Of a stretch of 64,000 bases of DNA, positions 11,501 to 26,500 are shown piece after piece. The stretch spans positions 120,292,754 to 120,356,753 of the forward strand of contig CP136061.1 of assembly GCA_032622095.1 (NCBI GenBank). Reading direction: 5' to 3'. Below the pieces are notes generated by a model that was not told where the DNA came from, did not search any database, and saw nothing but the letters and a program-made list of their open reading frames with translations. The translations under genes and the position numbers were made by a program. The first letter of the stretch is position 1; each line of letters begins with the position of its first letter. Source of the DNA: Siphonodentalium dalli (lineage: Eukaryota; Mollusca; Scaphopoda; Gadilida; Siphonodentaliidae).

Positions 11501-14500
11501 AATTAATCACACCAGAAAGCTCAAAGTCTATATATAAAACAATGCTACCACGTGGACGACCGGGCAAGCAAATTAAAAAATGGGAAAATGTACTGAATCA
11601 TACATGTGCTGAGGATTGGTGGAATGAGGTGTTCAGTTGCCCCTTCTCTCACGTTTCGGATACAAAACTAAAATGGTTCCAATATAGAGTTAACAAGCGC
11701 ATTATATGCATGAAACGGTTCCTAAAACAAATAAAACTTTCAGATGATGACACATGCACGTTTTGTAAATCTCAAACTGAGTCTATAATTCACATATTCT
11801 TGGAATGCCCTATCATACAACGGTTTTGGAAACAAGTAGAGAACTGGGTATATGATAAGACAAACTATCGGATTAAAATCACAACAGAGATGGCACCATT
11901 CAGCGTGTCCATAGACACAACTCTCCAATCGTGGATTCGTTTCCTCCTGATATTCGTGAGATACCATATTTACAAATCGAAGCTCAATAACACATTACCA
12001 AACGTTGCTGTAACTGGGAGAGAATTGCACACACATTTTACCATGGAACGGGTTTATTATTATAGCCATTCTCGATATAAGCAGTTCAGTGAACGATGGT
12101 CGCAACTCGAAGAACTGACCCAAAACCCCTCTAGTGATTAATCTATGTTAGCTATGAATTGTACATAAACATCATACTGGTATAACTTTCACTGCACACT
12201 GCCTGATGTTATGACATCCAATACGTATATCATAAACATATCTTACAAAATGGTTGTGTCTATTTGTCGGCATGGATGTACAACGTACAACAAAGGCTAT
12301 GCGCACACACTGACGGTTTTGTCTGACTTTTTTCCGGTAAATCAATGACGGAGGGCCATGACTTTGATCGCTTGGGAAATTGCCGGACAAAATCGTCAGT
12401 GTTAACATATTTTCTCTTAAATCATCACTGACCACTGTTTTATGGCATATGCCTATCATGCATTGTGATCAGACCTGTTTCCCTCAAAAAATATTTTCCG
12501 GGAGATTGGTCACGATTTTCCGTGAGATTGGGGTCACCGTCCAGGAGATTTCAAATAATTGGATTCCTTTTGCATTTTTTTAATTTCAATTAAGAAAAAA
12601 ATTAAACAAAATTTCTTGTTATCTCTCACAGAAACATGCAAGTTTGATAACAAATTAACAAAGTATTCTTCAGGAAAACAGTTATTGTGCAGTTATACAT
12701 TTTATTGTCTCATTTTTGAGAAAACATTGCAGGCCACGACGTATCAACAACCGTAAACTACTTTCGGTTTCATTTAGATCTCACGAGATTTCAACTGTCA
12801 TGTTAAAAAGTACAATTCAGGAACGGACTTGTAAAGTTTAAAATCTAGAACGTATGTTTCTTTTGAATTTTATCATATCATTTCAAGAGACCACGAGTCC
12901 TTCAACTTTGAATCGTATCGTCAGCGTTTTGCCGGTCTTTCTACAGAATCAGACATTTCAAAAATATAATGTATGGTCGCCAATTTACTCAGACATATAT
13001 AAAAAACCATATATAGGGGTCATGCATAAAGCTTGTTTGCAATCCAATACGAAAACAATCTGACATAGTTAATATTAGTTATATAACGCGAGGTTGCTCA
13101 TCTCATTCCTCCTTTGTTTGTATTGGTGACAAACCATTTATTGCCAGACTAATTACCCGCGGCACATTGGCTACTACTCCAAGCTATCGCGGTATTATTG
13201 CGTAACAACAGTGTCTGCACCGGACGCTAAACAATCGCACCCATGTAGTCTCGCATATTCTCGCTTACCGCATTATAGTACAATGAAAACGAAAGTAACT
13301 TTTTATTATTTTTTTGTTTGAGAAGATTGTTTCAAACCATGAGATTAGGAGGTGTCGCCGTGATATCGTGAGATGCATGCTGATTATTGCTGAAAGCGGG
13401 AGTCTCACGGCGAATCCGTGACAAGTAACAGGTCTGATTGTGATCTTAAGCGACGATAAATCATGTTTCATATACATAGCCGACAGTACTTCTTATTTTG
13501 ATATCAAATCCCGATAGTATATGTGCAACAAATAATTTAACTAGATAATAGAATGCGTGATATCAAATTAATTTTCAGAAACTATGTAAGAAATTTGTAT
13601 ATCCCCACCCCGCCCCAGAAAAAACATAAAAAACAGACAAAATTCTTTGTGATGTAAGGTATAATATATATTTAATTTGTTGTACTAATTGTAACATGTT
13701 CTATATATATTGTGTTATGATATATTGTCTGAATAAAAACATTTAAATAAAAAAAAAAAATATTGATACTTTCAATTGTTTGTATTCTATTACAGGAGGA
13801 CCTCGACTTAAAGTGCAGTCAGTTGTGAAGATTATCATCGAGTCTATCAAATGTCCTTTTACATGCGAAACCTTTGGTATAGACTACACAAATATTCTGT
13901 TCAAGAACGTCCTTACTGTGAGGAAATATGTCACAGAACTCAGCTCAGAGACTTGGCATGGTAAGACTACGCTGTGGTTAAGGAGTCGATTATTTAGGGC
14001 ATTACTGTACTTATGCCGGAAATATTCTCACTTTGCGAAATTTATTGGCCTGTGGTGTCAATATGGACTGACAAAGTATAGTATTTATAAATTAAATCAT
14101 TGCATTGCAGGAGGTACATTTTTAGAAGCTGTCATCAAAAGAGATGTTCATAATTTCATTAAAGGTACTCAATCCGATTAGATGCTCATAAATTACTATT
14201 TCTTTGGCTTTGGCAGACTCATTTTTAGCTCAACTTACTGACCCCAAAATGACTCGTTCCCATCTACATGTCAATATCAACATTCATGACAAATTTCATA
14301 AAGATCAGACCAAAGGTACGACCTGTAGCCCGTGCCAAAGGATTTAGTCATGCAAAGAGTAAAATCCAAGATGGCTGCTGGCGGCCATGTTTTTTGGCCG
14401 AATGACCCCAAAATCACTCGTTCCCATCTAGATGTCAATATTAACATCCATGACAAATTTCATGATGATCAGACGAACAGCACGACCTGTAGCCCGTGCC

Positions 14501-17500
14501 AATGGATTGAATTTTGAAATCCAGCAGCCATCTCGGATTTTACTCTTTGCATGACTAAATCCTTTGGCGCGGGCTACAGGTCGTACCTTTGGTCTGATCT
14601 TTATGAAATTTGTCTTGAATGTTGATATTGACATGTAGATGGGAACGAGTCATTTTGGGGTCATCTGGCCAAAAAACATGGCTGCTGGCGGCCATCTTGG
14701 ATTTCAAAATTCAATCCATTGCAGGCCTGGCAATATGGCGCGAGCGATTTTATCGCTCGCGCGTCGCCCGCGCAATTTCAATTTGGCGTGGGCGATATAT
14801 CGCTCGCGCAACATTCACTACCCAACATACTTTTGCAGTCGTAATTTTGATGAGTTATCCGTTTGAAAACATATAAGACAACGCGACATCGCATCTTTGA
14901 AGCAGGAGACACATGCTATGTTAACAGTCGGCCACCACCGGTATATCTAATTAGGCCAAACCATGCTACACACCCGTCACCAGTGACAGACTGACGATTA
15001 CATGACCTAACTGTGAACGTGCAGTGCTTCCCACAAATCATACCTTACCTACAAGGAAGTTTGATGAGCGCTGTTGACAGCGATGGGTGGGGCTACGAAG
15101 GAATCCGCCAATCGCACAACAGTGCTCGCTGACATGTAAACAAATGATGTGAATGAAGTGACGAAAACAAAGAATAAATATCGCGATATCCTGCTATTAA
15201 TTACATGAAATGAGTGATTTATACATAGCACGGATGGGTTATGAGATGATATAAACATAGAAGTGATTTAATTTATGATATGTACGGAATAATGTATGTT
15301 TTGACGCGATAGAAGTGGACGAAATTTCACAAATGTACGGAAGCCGGGAATGTACCGATGGATTATATAGATAAAAGTATGGAACAAATAAATGCATGAT
15401 ATGATTGATTCTGGTTAGGTAACTTGGTCACTCAGGTATAAAGGAACAAACACAAACATTATATCATGTACATGTATGTACAATGTATGCATGGCATAAT
15501 GATTGATTCTGGTTAACTTACAATAATATCTTACCATGATGTCACCTCATACATGTATTATACAGTATAACAGCATGCAATATATGATATAAATATATTA
15601 TAATGATTGATTGATTCTGGTTAACCATTAGGTCACTTGGATCAGGCATAAAGGAACAAACACAACAATACCATATATGCAAGACATGGTATAACATTTA
15701 TAAAAATACTTTTAAACATTAATAAGTTATACAACATTCATTGATAATTTCACAATTAATATATGATTATAAATTAATTAAATTTAAATATTATCACTTA
15801 CCACATAATAAGTTAATATGCAATATGACATATGTCAGTTTACTCGTATTTCATATGTTACAACATAAATACCCCATAAAACAGAAATTGCCCCTGCAAA
15901 ATATTTTAGCCCCTGCAAAGTATTTTGGCGAGGGCGAATTTTAGCCCCTGCATATTTTTCATAAGGCCAGCACTGCCATTGACGAGGGCTACAGGTCGTG
16001 CTGTTCGTCTGATCATCATGAAATTTGTCATGGATGTTAATATTGACATGTAGATGGGAACGAGTGATTTTGGGGTCGTTCAGCCAAAAAACATGGCCAC
16101 CAGCAGCCATCTTGGATTTTACTCTTTGCATGACTAAATTCTTTGGCGCGGGCTACAGGTTGTAGCTTTGGTCAGAACTTCATGAAATTTGTCATGGATG
16201 TTAACAATGACATGTAGATGGGAACGAGTGATTTTGGGGTCGTTCGGCCAAAAAACATGGCCGCCAGCAGCCATCTTGGATTTTACTCTTTACATGACTA
16301 AATCCTTTGGCACGGGCTACAGGTCGTACCTTTGGTCTGATCTTTATGAAATTTGTCATGAATGTTGATATTGACATGTAGATGGGAACGAGTCATTTTG
16401 GGGTCATACGGCCAAAAAACATCGCCGCTGATGGCCATCTTGGATTTCAAAATTCAATCCATTGGCACGGGCTACAGGTCGTACTGTTCGTCTGATCATC
16501 ATGATATTTATCATGGATGTTAATATTAACATGTAGATGGGAACGAGTGATTTTGGGGTCGTTTGGCTAAAAAACATGTCCGCCAGCAGCCATATTGGAT
16601 TTTACTCTTTGCATGACTGAATCCTTTGGTGCGGGCTACAGGTCGTAGCTTTGGTCGGAACTTCATGAAATTTGTCATGGATGTTAATAATGACTTGTAG
16701 ATGGGAAACGAGTGATTTTGGGGTCGTTCAGCCGAAAAACATGGCCGCCAGCAGCCATCTTGGATTTTACTCTTTGCATGACTAAATTCTTTGGCGCGGG
16801 CTACATGTTGTACCTTTGATCAGATCATTATGAGATTTGTAAAGGCTGTAGATGGGAACAGGTCATTTTGGGGTAATTCGGAAAAAAACATGGCTGCCGG
16901 TGGCCATTTTAGAATTTACTCTTTGCATCAATAAATCCTTTGGCACACCATAATCACCACATCCCTGATCCGATCATTATGAAACCTGTCATGAATGTTG
17001 ATATTGACATGTACATCTAGTCTTACTTAGATATTTCAATTAGCACCTTTCCTATTCCTCCATTTACTGTCAACTATTAAATTATTCCCCTACCTAAGTT
17101 GAGCTACAGTGTCATTGACAATTTCATTAGAAAATGTAGGCGCGCATAGTACCGCTCGCTGGGTTTTGGCCAGGTGCGCAATTTCTATCAAGTTAAAATA
17201 TACAGCGGAAATACATTCATAAATGCCGCGTAAATTGAATTAGTTTACTCGATCGATGTCCAGTGAGATCTCTTTGATGGTTTAACACTGCTTAATCCAC
17301 TATCCATAAGCACAAGTGAATGTTACACACTATGTTTTTATATTGTACATGCTCCTATATTAATTGTAATTCATAATTATTAATAAGGAATCAATTTAAT
17401 ACTCCGATTCCATGATGACAAAATAAATGTCAACATCTCCCAGTGTGGTCTCGCTTTGATTTTCCAGGAATTTATGTGACGTCATAAGCCATACATAGAA

Positions 17501-20500
17501 ATCGTTCAAATGTATTTTTAGCTTTGAATCATTCAGTCTCAGATAGTGCATTCGACACGTCACACCGTGTGACCTCAAATAACTTAAACTGCCAATCATC
17601 GTGTCACGAGGGACTCACCTTTTGATGTATGCCGACAATGAATGTTGGTTTCGGAGAATTCATTTGATATTTGGCTACAACATTCGAGCTGTTTCTTTAT
17701 ACTTGTTCGCTCTCTGTATTTGGCCTAGTCGCGCAATCGATCGCTCTCTGGTTTTCAATTTTAGCCGCGCGATGGTGTGCAGGAGCGATCGCGTGCCTCA
17801 AAAATGAAAGTCTGCTTTGGGGGTAAAAAATATTTGATTCGAGTCGAGGAACCCACCCATCAAAACTCAGAGTGATCAGATATCGATTTTTGAAGATTGT
17901 TTATTTTTGGAGATATGGGACACAACCTCGTGCTCAAACAGACAAATTGCAGGTGTAGGATGGATAACTCTAAAATCAAGTGGTTATTATTGTTAAATGT
18001 GCAAAAGATATATAAGACTGTATTAACATCACTACTGTGAAGAACATGAAGAAATAGATAAACTTTTTCTTATATTCATCAGTATTCATGATTGATATTC
18101 TCCAAAAACAATTTTTTGCATGTTGAAATCATTGTTATGTAAACAAAACTGGTATAGTGATTTGTCAACAAACATTGCTAATTGTTTCAATATTTAACCT
18201 TTTCCTATATGTTTACCATCAAGTTTTTATCAAACTTTGGTGTCTTATTGGACTAATTGGATTTTTATCGGGAATTCCACTGTAACAGTATTGTATGCAT
18301 AACAATAGTTTTGACATACGAAACCTCATTATTGGAGAGATATTAAGGATGAAAATAAGAAAAAACTCAATCTATTTTTTCATATACATGCTGATGATAG
18401 TTGTATCACAGTCTTTTATGTTATTTTGCATAATCCCACTTCAAAGGCCTAAAGTCCCTTTAATACATATACAGTCATTTTTATTATGTGTACCCATACC
18501 ATAGTATGGTACACAGAGTGTCAACGTCGGGATTGACCACTCGTCCTTGTCTGTCCGTCCATTGACACTTTATGCATGGTGCGATAACTCAAACATTTTC
18601 TATCTGATCGGAAACAAATTTTTATATGTGAGTTTCTCAGCTCAAAATACAGATAGAGTTCATATATGGGTTTGATCCAATTTGTTTAAAGTTATGGCCC
18701 TTTTTGAAAAAAAATTAAATTGTTTTTTTTATTTTTTAATTAAATTGAATTCCTCGCTAATTTAAAAAAAATGTTTAAAGACATGTTATGGACTTGTTCG
18801 AGTGCGATAAACATATAAGTTAGTTCTCAGGCTCTAGCCAACCTGGAGAATGTAGCATGTACTAACATCACTGAAAATTTAAAAGAAATCGACCATACCA
18901 CTCCATAGAAAACATCGTCTGAACTACGCTCAATTGTAAATATTTACATCTCAGTTCGGGATGCAACAATCGGCGATAAACTAACTCAAACGATTTTGCC
19001 ATCTAGCTTCATTGCATTTAATTAATATATAAGAGTGATGGTGTTTTGTTTGTCAATTTGGATTAATATTTGTAAATATAACTACTTTGAGCAAGATTAT
19101 TCTCCATTTCTATTTGCTCACCCTGCCGGAGTGTTTCACATCACTTTAACTTAAAAAAACAGAAAATTATTATATATATTTCTTCAAGGAAATTTACTGA
19201 GACTCAGTTAAACATCTTCTTGGGAACCACCGTGTTGTTTAGTCTTAGTTTAGTTTAGATGTTATATTAACCCTTCTCTTTTAACCCATATATTCCAATA
19301 CTTTACGTTTTGTATTATTTTGTACAATTGTCTTTACTACTTTAGTACATAACAGTATACTCTATGATCCATATCATAGCAATTTACTATTGCCAAAGGA
19401 TGGGTTAAACAACACGATCGACCTCTCCCTTGAAACATGAGATACCATCTTATTGCTTAATCTTTTGTGTCTTTGTTTTCAGAGCTTCTTGGAATTTACT
19501 TGAAGTTGTTTTTGGATAAGTCCTGCATACTGGAAAGGAACCTCCTGGCATCTGTAATAGACCGACTGATATGTGGATCAACCAGCCAGTGTGATGTCCG
19601 CCCAAAGAAACTCATTGTATTCTTCACTGAAGTTTTCAAGAATATTAAGTAATGACAGTGAAATATGCTATTGAATGTTTTAGTATTTATTACCAGTATG
19701 CATCTGGCATACAAGCCTTGAAATAGGGTGTCTGTCATTTGCAGAATGTGGTCCCCAGAGTGTGAATTTAGTGATGCTACCCCACATAGCGGGCTAGCAT
19801 CACCAAATTCACCCTCTGGGGACCTCATTCTGCTTCACCTCAGCAGAATGAGGTTCCCAGAGGGTGAATTTGGTGATGCTAGCCCGCTATGTGGGGTAGC
19901 ATCACTAAATTCACCCTCTGGGAACCTCATTCTGCAAATGACAGACACTCTATTTCAAGGCATCATGCCATACAGAGATATTCGTCCAGCTTAATTATCT
20001 GACTTCTTGTTTTTCCATCCTGGGGCCTGTATTATGTTATGGTGAATTGTAATATTTGAATTGTCCTGAAATTTGAGCAGGTGAGAAATTTTCATGCCCA
20101 TTAGGTATATGATTGTCAGTATTGCCTGAATTTCATAATTATTTTTGAGAAAAATCCAGGCAGTATGCAACAAATTCATTATTGTTGCTCACATGCAAGT
20201 ACATGAGCGAAACTGACCCACAATGTCAATAAATCCGTCTATAAAATGTTGAGTTAAAATGATTATTGACTCTTATTACCTGTGTAGGTAGTATAGGAAT
20301 CAGACTAACACATAGGAGATAGTCATTGAATGTATCAACAGTTATATTGTACACCCCTATTGACTCGGTATGCAAAAAAGGAGTGTTCAGTTATGTTGTT
20401 ATCATTTTCTGTTCAAAAGTTATCCAACTTTGTTCATCTAAATACGTTGAATTTTTTTCCGTCCGCTCATATATCTTTTAAAATTTTGTTTCCATCCTGC

Positions 20501-23500
20501 CCATGTTTAAATTGCGACCATGGGGGTATCCCAGCACCCGAGATGTAACTTCTTATTTTGTGTAGGAAAGGTTAGTGAGTTCCCGCATGAAGCACCCAGT
20601 GCCTGTGGTTCTATCTTATATATTTGGAATCTTATTTTATTCAAGACAGGAGAAGAGTGTGGTTATTGAACAAATGGTTTCGGCATTGTATGTGTTCACA
20701 AAGAATATAGCCAGTAACTCAAGGATACAGATGTGCAGCCTGGGAGAGAAAGTGTTCACCAGTTTACTATATGTATGGGATAACAGGCCCACTGAGAACA
20801 CAAAGGTAAGACTTGCAGGAAGGTTATAGTTTATACTGATTAAGTTTCTTGCATGATAAGTGTGCTGGCAGAGACAAAACACCAATATATTGCTTCTCTT
20901 GGCATACAATTCATGCCATCTAACTTACGTCTCCAGGTAGCCTTCGAAATTAACTGCAGCAAAAGGCAATACCGCAGAAAAAGCGTAGAAGCCAATATTA
21001 AATTTCATGCAATTCTAAATAAATTCCATAGAAAACAATGCTTCTCCAGGGAGATCTGAGATAACCTAGAGCGATCTGTCGAAAAATTATTATGCAGGGC
21101 TAGTTAGTATATTAACTGTGAACACAACATTGTTTGTGTAATAAGAAAGGAAATTTTGTGAAATCAGAAGTTACTTTCAGCACAATTAAGAAATATATTC
21201 CTAATTTAATTGAACTGAGTCAATTTCATTATTTAGGTTTATGTGGGTGTTAACCTTTACAAGACTGGAACTTCCTGAAATTTTTCGAAAACCCTGTGCC
21301 AATGTGTTCTCTTATATATTTGAGTCTCCCATAGGGAGCCTCGCATATATAAGAGAATGCATTGGCCCAACAATATTTACCTTGACCTTGTAAGGCAGTG
21401 CATTCTCTTACATATGCGAGGCTTTATAAGAGAATGCACTGGCACAGAATCTTTAATGCTGCACCATCGCAGCAACCGTCATGAAAAGGTTAAAAATTGT
21501 GCTTCTATGAACAATCTTTTGATTTGTCTTCAGGATGAAATAGTGAAATTGCTTCAACTCCAGTTTCAAATACACCACCCTGGTGGAGTGAAAACAGAGG
21601 ATCAAGGCGCGTACGCTGTCGACTGGGAGCTATGGAAGGTAATGTATCAAATAAATTAAATGACATGGCCTAACATGCCTGGAGGTTTCACATTGAGTCA
21701 GAAGCCCACACAAAAATTTGAAAATAACTTCATATTGGCATATGACTAAATGCACTACAAAATTAGATTTTACTGTTTTCTAGATTGTAGGATGTTCAGT
21801 CCATAGAGTTATTGTGGTCCCTCTTTTGGAAGTATACCTGAATGGATTTGTCTGTTTGTCCGTCTGAGCATATGTCTCCGACATGGTTTATCAGCATTGA
21901 ATGAAATTTCTTGAGGAGGTTCTTCATCATGACTGCTTTCAATATAAGTCCAAATGACTTTCTCATTTTAAATTTTTTATTTTTTAAACGGTCCGTATTA
22001 TGTAATCAGTTTGTCCGCCCATCTGTCTGTCTGTCAACATTTGGTTTCCGGATGATAACTTGAGTTTGGATTATTTCATCACTACTAAACTTGGTATGTG
22101 GCTCAGTCATACCAAAATGCAGGACAATTTCTAATTTGGGTTTGGGTCGATGAATTTTGCCAGAGTTGTGGGCCTATTCAAATTTTCCATAATCTTGCTT
22201 TCCAGATGATATTTTGCGTTATTCCATTGGACTCATATTTTTTTTGTTAGTTTATTACCTCACAATATAGGTCAAATCGAATTGTGTTTGGCACCCGACA
22301 GCCAATTTTCTTTGATAGTAATTGAAATATGACAACTATTTACTTTGCAAACAGGCATATTAAAGCATGTCTGGTGGTGTTCTTTGTTTATATTAAATTT
22401 GGGTTCCTTCATGTCCATGTTTCAATATGGCACCATGGGGGTAGGGGTGGGGGTTTTTGAAATTCTTTGATACATCTATTATTTTCAATGTCCAAGTGAT
22501 ACAGTAATGCCCTAAATAATCGACTCCTTAACCACAGCAGAATTATGGGTAATTTTTCAGGATTTGTCGGAAATATGGCTTGTTGTCATTCATCGGAAAG
22601 CTCTCACTGAGAGTGGTCACTTTTCCTCTAACCAATTTCCGTGCAATAAAATACACGTTTTCTTCACTATATCCATAATACAAGTTTCACCTTTCAGATA
22701 CTGTATAGTAAAGAATAATGAAATGAAGATATGTTGATAAACAGGCTATTATTGAGCTGTACTGTGGTCATGTTGTGTCATTTCTTTATTTGGGATATGC
22801 ATGCTCCATACATTTACTATGATTTTACAGCCCTAGTAAACAATCATTATTTGGCATGTGACATCATTATCCATATGTTACGAACTAGATTAATACATTT
22901 TGAATATCTTTGCAAAAACAATTCTATTATGCATACATTTTCTGTCTGAACATTCCCCTATTATGAAATAATGTACATTAGTTTGATTTTGAACATACAA
23001 CATTTCACAAGACTGCAGTCAAACACTGCGGGTGTGGCTTGTGCAAATCAGTGCAAAAGTATGAATATTAATTGATTTTGCAGGAGCTATTGATTGGTCA
23101 AAGCAGCGCATCCTTTGATGCGCGAGTAATATCATTGGTGTGATTCTGCCTGTTTGAAATAATTTGTTCTATGGGAGTTGTTGGACCTAGATGTTGATTG
23201 TAATGAAACCTTGGTCTAGTTTGAACAAGACTGGTGCTCAAAATATTATAACTAACCACCAGTAACTTTATTATCCAGAGTAACTTGAGGAAGCTCTATG
23301 AAGTGATGTACTTAGATCTGCAGGATATGGGCGGCCGGCACAGATTTACATCGGGGTAAGTTCAAAATATGGCAAATTCAGAGAGAATAGAACTTTTCTC
23401 ACCAATAGGAATTTATTTTATACCTAATATCTGCTTTTCAGGTGCAATCTGTTTGGCTTCACTATTAGAATCCAAATACAATGAATCTTTCATAGCACAA

Positions 23501-26500
23501 GAGTGGTTGCGCAGAACATCCCATGCAGATTGATTTTCCATCTGATCCAAATCTGTTGATTCTTACTCAGTTTCGCACATTAATTTTGTGGTATCGGCCC
23601 CCACCTGGATGCCATTTGTCTTTGATATAAATGTGAGCTTTTAAAAATTTGTTTTATGTATTTTCTCAAGAATCAAATAAATGTACCCCTACCTGTATTA
23701 CCTCTATAAAACTATCTCATTTGTCATCAGTTTTGTTATAATTCTACATTTGTCTAGAATATATTTATATCACAAGAAACCCCTATTATATCATTAAAAA
23801 AGCCATTACATCTTTCCTTATAGCTCACTAGTATTAAATAGGCACTTGATTACCGCATATCACTTGGCATCGGGCCAACAAAATGATGCGTGTGTTTACA
23901 TTGATTCAGGCACAGTAATACTACGACTCATTGTGGACCAAATTTATCAAACTCGTTTCATAAAATCTTATATCCCAACATAACTCATTGGAGATCCTCT
24001 ATGTCTTATCGATTTAACCATATTTGGGGTGTTATACGATGCTCATGTTGATCTGCAGGTCAGATCGTTAGGATGTTGATTTATGATATACACGTTTAAT
24101 ACATAGCAATAGTTTGGCATTGTGTTTGTTAAGGTTCTATTCTAAGTTCTGGGCATGTTATAGATTCATATTTGGTGCCTCCATAATAATATGCAGTAGA
24201 TTTAACTTCACAGATCAATCGGATATATATATGCAATATGCTCAGGTGCAAGGCGACTTAAGAGAGAGGTTTAGATAACTGCTATATATTCAGGGAATTT
24301 TGAAGAAGAGTCCATTTATTTTCAAACTCCTGATAAGTCATGCCACATTTGACAGTGTATTTGTCGTGCACTTATCTGTATTTCAGATCATTAAGAAATA
24401 TAGTAAGCGATAGCTGGGCTGTAGCTGGTTGTTTCAGGCATCAGCTGATATAATTGTTACGTTAATAAAGTGGATCATAAACCACCGGTTATGACTAATG
24501 AGCACAATGTATTCAACACCAGCACAGTTCTCGGTGATGTCCAGGTTATAATATTTGTTTGTTCATTAACATGAACATAGCGATTAATTTCAGTGTTATG
24601 AATAGCCAAACATACAAACAATATAAAAGTAGGAATGCACGATGGACCTTCGGCGGTTCCTAAAAAAGGAATCTACTGCTACGAAGACTAAGTATCAGCA
24701 AACTTCCAGAGCATGGATAACACTCACAAAGGTGGGCATCCACCTGCAAATATCAGGACTCAGAACAAGTGAAGTATTTGATAATAGTGAGTTTCTTTCA
24801 CCAGTCACCACTCCAATCAAGGGCGAGTGATTTCATTTCATTGAACACGATGACAGTTGGCACATTTCTAAGACATATTGCCACCTTTCTTGTAGAAATA
24901 TACAACAGTGTCGCCATACATGTAAATTCAAAGCTGCAGTACCTCCAATTTGTAGAATATACCGATTGTAGAATATGCCGACTGTTTGCAACATATTAGT
25001 AGTACTCATATTGTCAGAATCTCTTTGATATGCGATCAAAGGTTGTTAACCCCTCAGTTGTAGATTAAACTGTGTAAAACAAACACGGTATTCAATAATA
25101 ATCAGCATTTTCCGAAGTCTGAAATAACACAGATTAATCGACAATGGAAATGCTAATTGATTATCGCCATTATCAACGGTTCATCGATTATATGATTAAT
25201 CGTGGCACCCCTAGTCTCAAGAATATGTTTGCAAATATAAAAAAAAAATTGTCAGTAGTTGTCATTTTCACACCATAATTCATTAGTTAAATTTGTCTGC
25301 ATTTGTTTCTTTTATTTCACAGAAAGGATTTTGCCTTGAAATCAGATTATGTGGATCTGGCTGCAGATCTCTGTCATCAGGTAAGCTTGTGTTTTGTATT
25401 CGGATCACGTTCAGCTAACAACATATGTAATTAATAGCGAAATGTGGAAGGTTGGAAATAAGTATGTGCTACTTTCATTGAATAAAGGTTTAAGTTTTCT
25501 AGTGAGGCATAGAATGCAGCATGGATTTTTGTTCCTGTCCTCTGCATATCAGATTATTGCGTTTGGGCATGTGTAAGTGATTTATATTTACTTTTGAAGC
25601 AAATGTATTGCAGAAAACATGAAAAATAATGGCTAATATTCACCCAACAACCACCTATTGAGTCATGGAATACTGCCCTGCTTTTTACTCTATGACTTAC
25701 CATATTAGCTCAATCTATTTGGGCATGTTTTAGTGCTTTCTATTGAATTTTTCAAACCAATTGTGGTGCTAAAAACATGAAAAAGCTCAATTTTCACCAG
25801 TGCAAATTTATCACTATGAAGACGACAAAATAGTCAAATTTTTCAGCCTTTCTTTTTTAGGAAAAAGTTTGGTACTTTCAAAATATAGGTATTTTTTGCC
25901 AATTCATGAGGATTACAAGCCCCATGATGATTTTTTATATTATTCAAAGCACCAAACTAATTGCAGAAAGTAAAAAAACAAATTTGATAAAAACAAAAAA
26001 ATGCCTGCCTAACCCTATTTATAGTTAAGTAATATATACAACTCATTATCTACACAGTCTTTTTTTCCCTGTGGATTCAGTGGTCAGTTCGCTAATAATT
26101 GTTTAGTCGTACTATTTTCACTCAGTTTTAAATTCATGCATGTATAAAGTTTTACTGCACAAATTTAAATACAAGTAAGGTTTTAATTTCTTCTCATTTC
26201 AGATTAGAGTGTTATAAATGTTAATTAGTCACAATAATCTAGAAAAAACTCAGGGAATTGATCTTGGTATACCAAACTTGAGACTTAGAGATGTCTGAAA
26301 GTGATATTAGTAAATTCCAAGCCTGCAGCTAATAGTAGCTCAGAAATTACTCGTCACCCAGAAACAATGACAAGTTAGCGACAGGTGGACATGTGTACAT
26401 TTTGAACCCTGTGTGGGTGGTCACGTGTAACATGATTGGTTTTTAATATTCTTTTATTTCAGCTGTTTTCGGAAACAACACAAGTGATTGAGGTAACGCA

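Larger units (their letters stand above)
11284..13758 (+). mobile_element. 5'-truncated LINE (non-LTR retrotransposon) with nested hAT
   Basis: A 14-bp direct duplication, AATATTGATACTTT, flanks the insertion (11270-11283 and 13759-13772). The right copy follows an A-rich tail (AAATAAAAAAAAAAA), the hallmark of target-primed reverse transcription. The left boundary falls inside a reading frame (11284-12141), so the copy is 5'-truncated. A hAT element (12480-13436) interrupts the 3' untranslated tail. The insertion ends 24 bases before ATM exon 4. Confidence 0.9.

Noticed and set aside
13780-14181. 133-codon frame extending exon 4 at both ends
   Set aside because: Only 13796-13960 matches ATM. 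The extension past gtaaga reads through a MITE remnant and intron.
17140-17810. Second copy of the 14722 hAT-like element
   Set aside because: GC-rich words are similar in style, but I could not align ends or find a target duplication, so it is listed only as a possible relic.
20575-20645. Extension of exon 6 upstream in the same open frame
   Set aside because: The phase requires one base before QEKS, which the acceptor at 20645 supplies. Upstream residues have no ATM counterpart.
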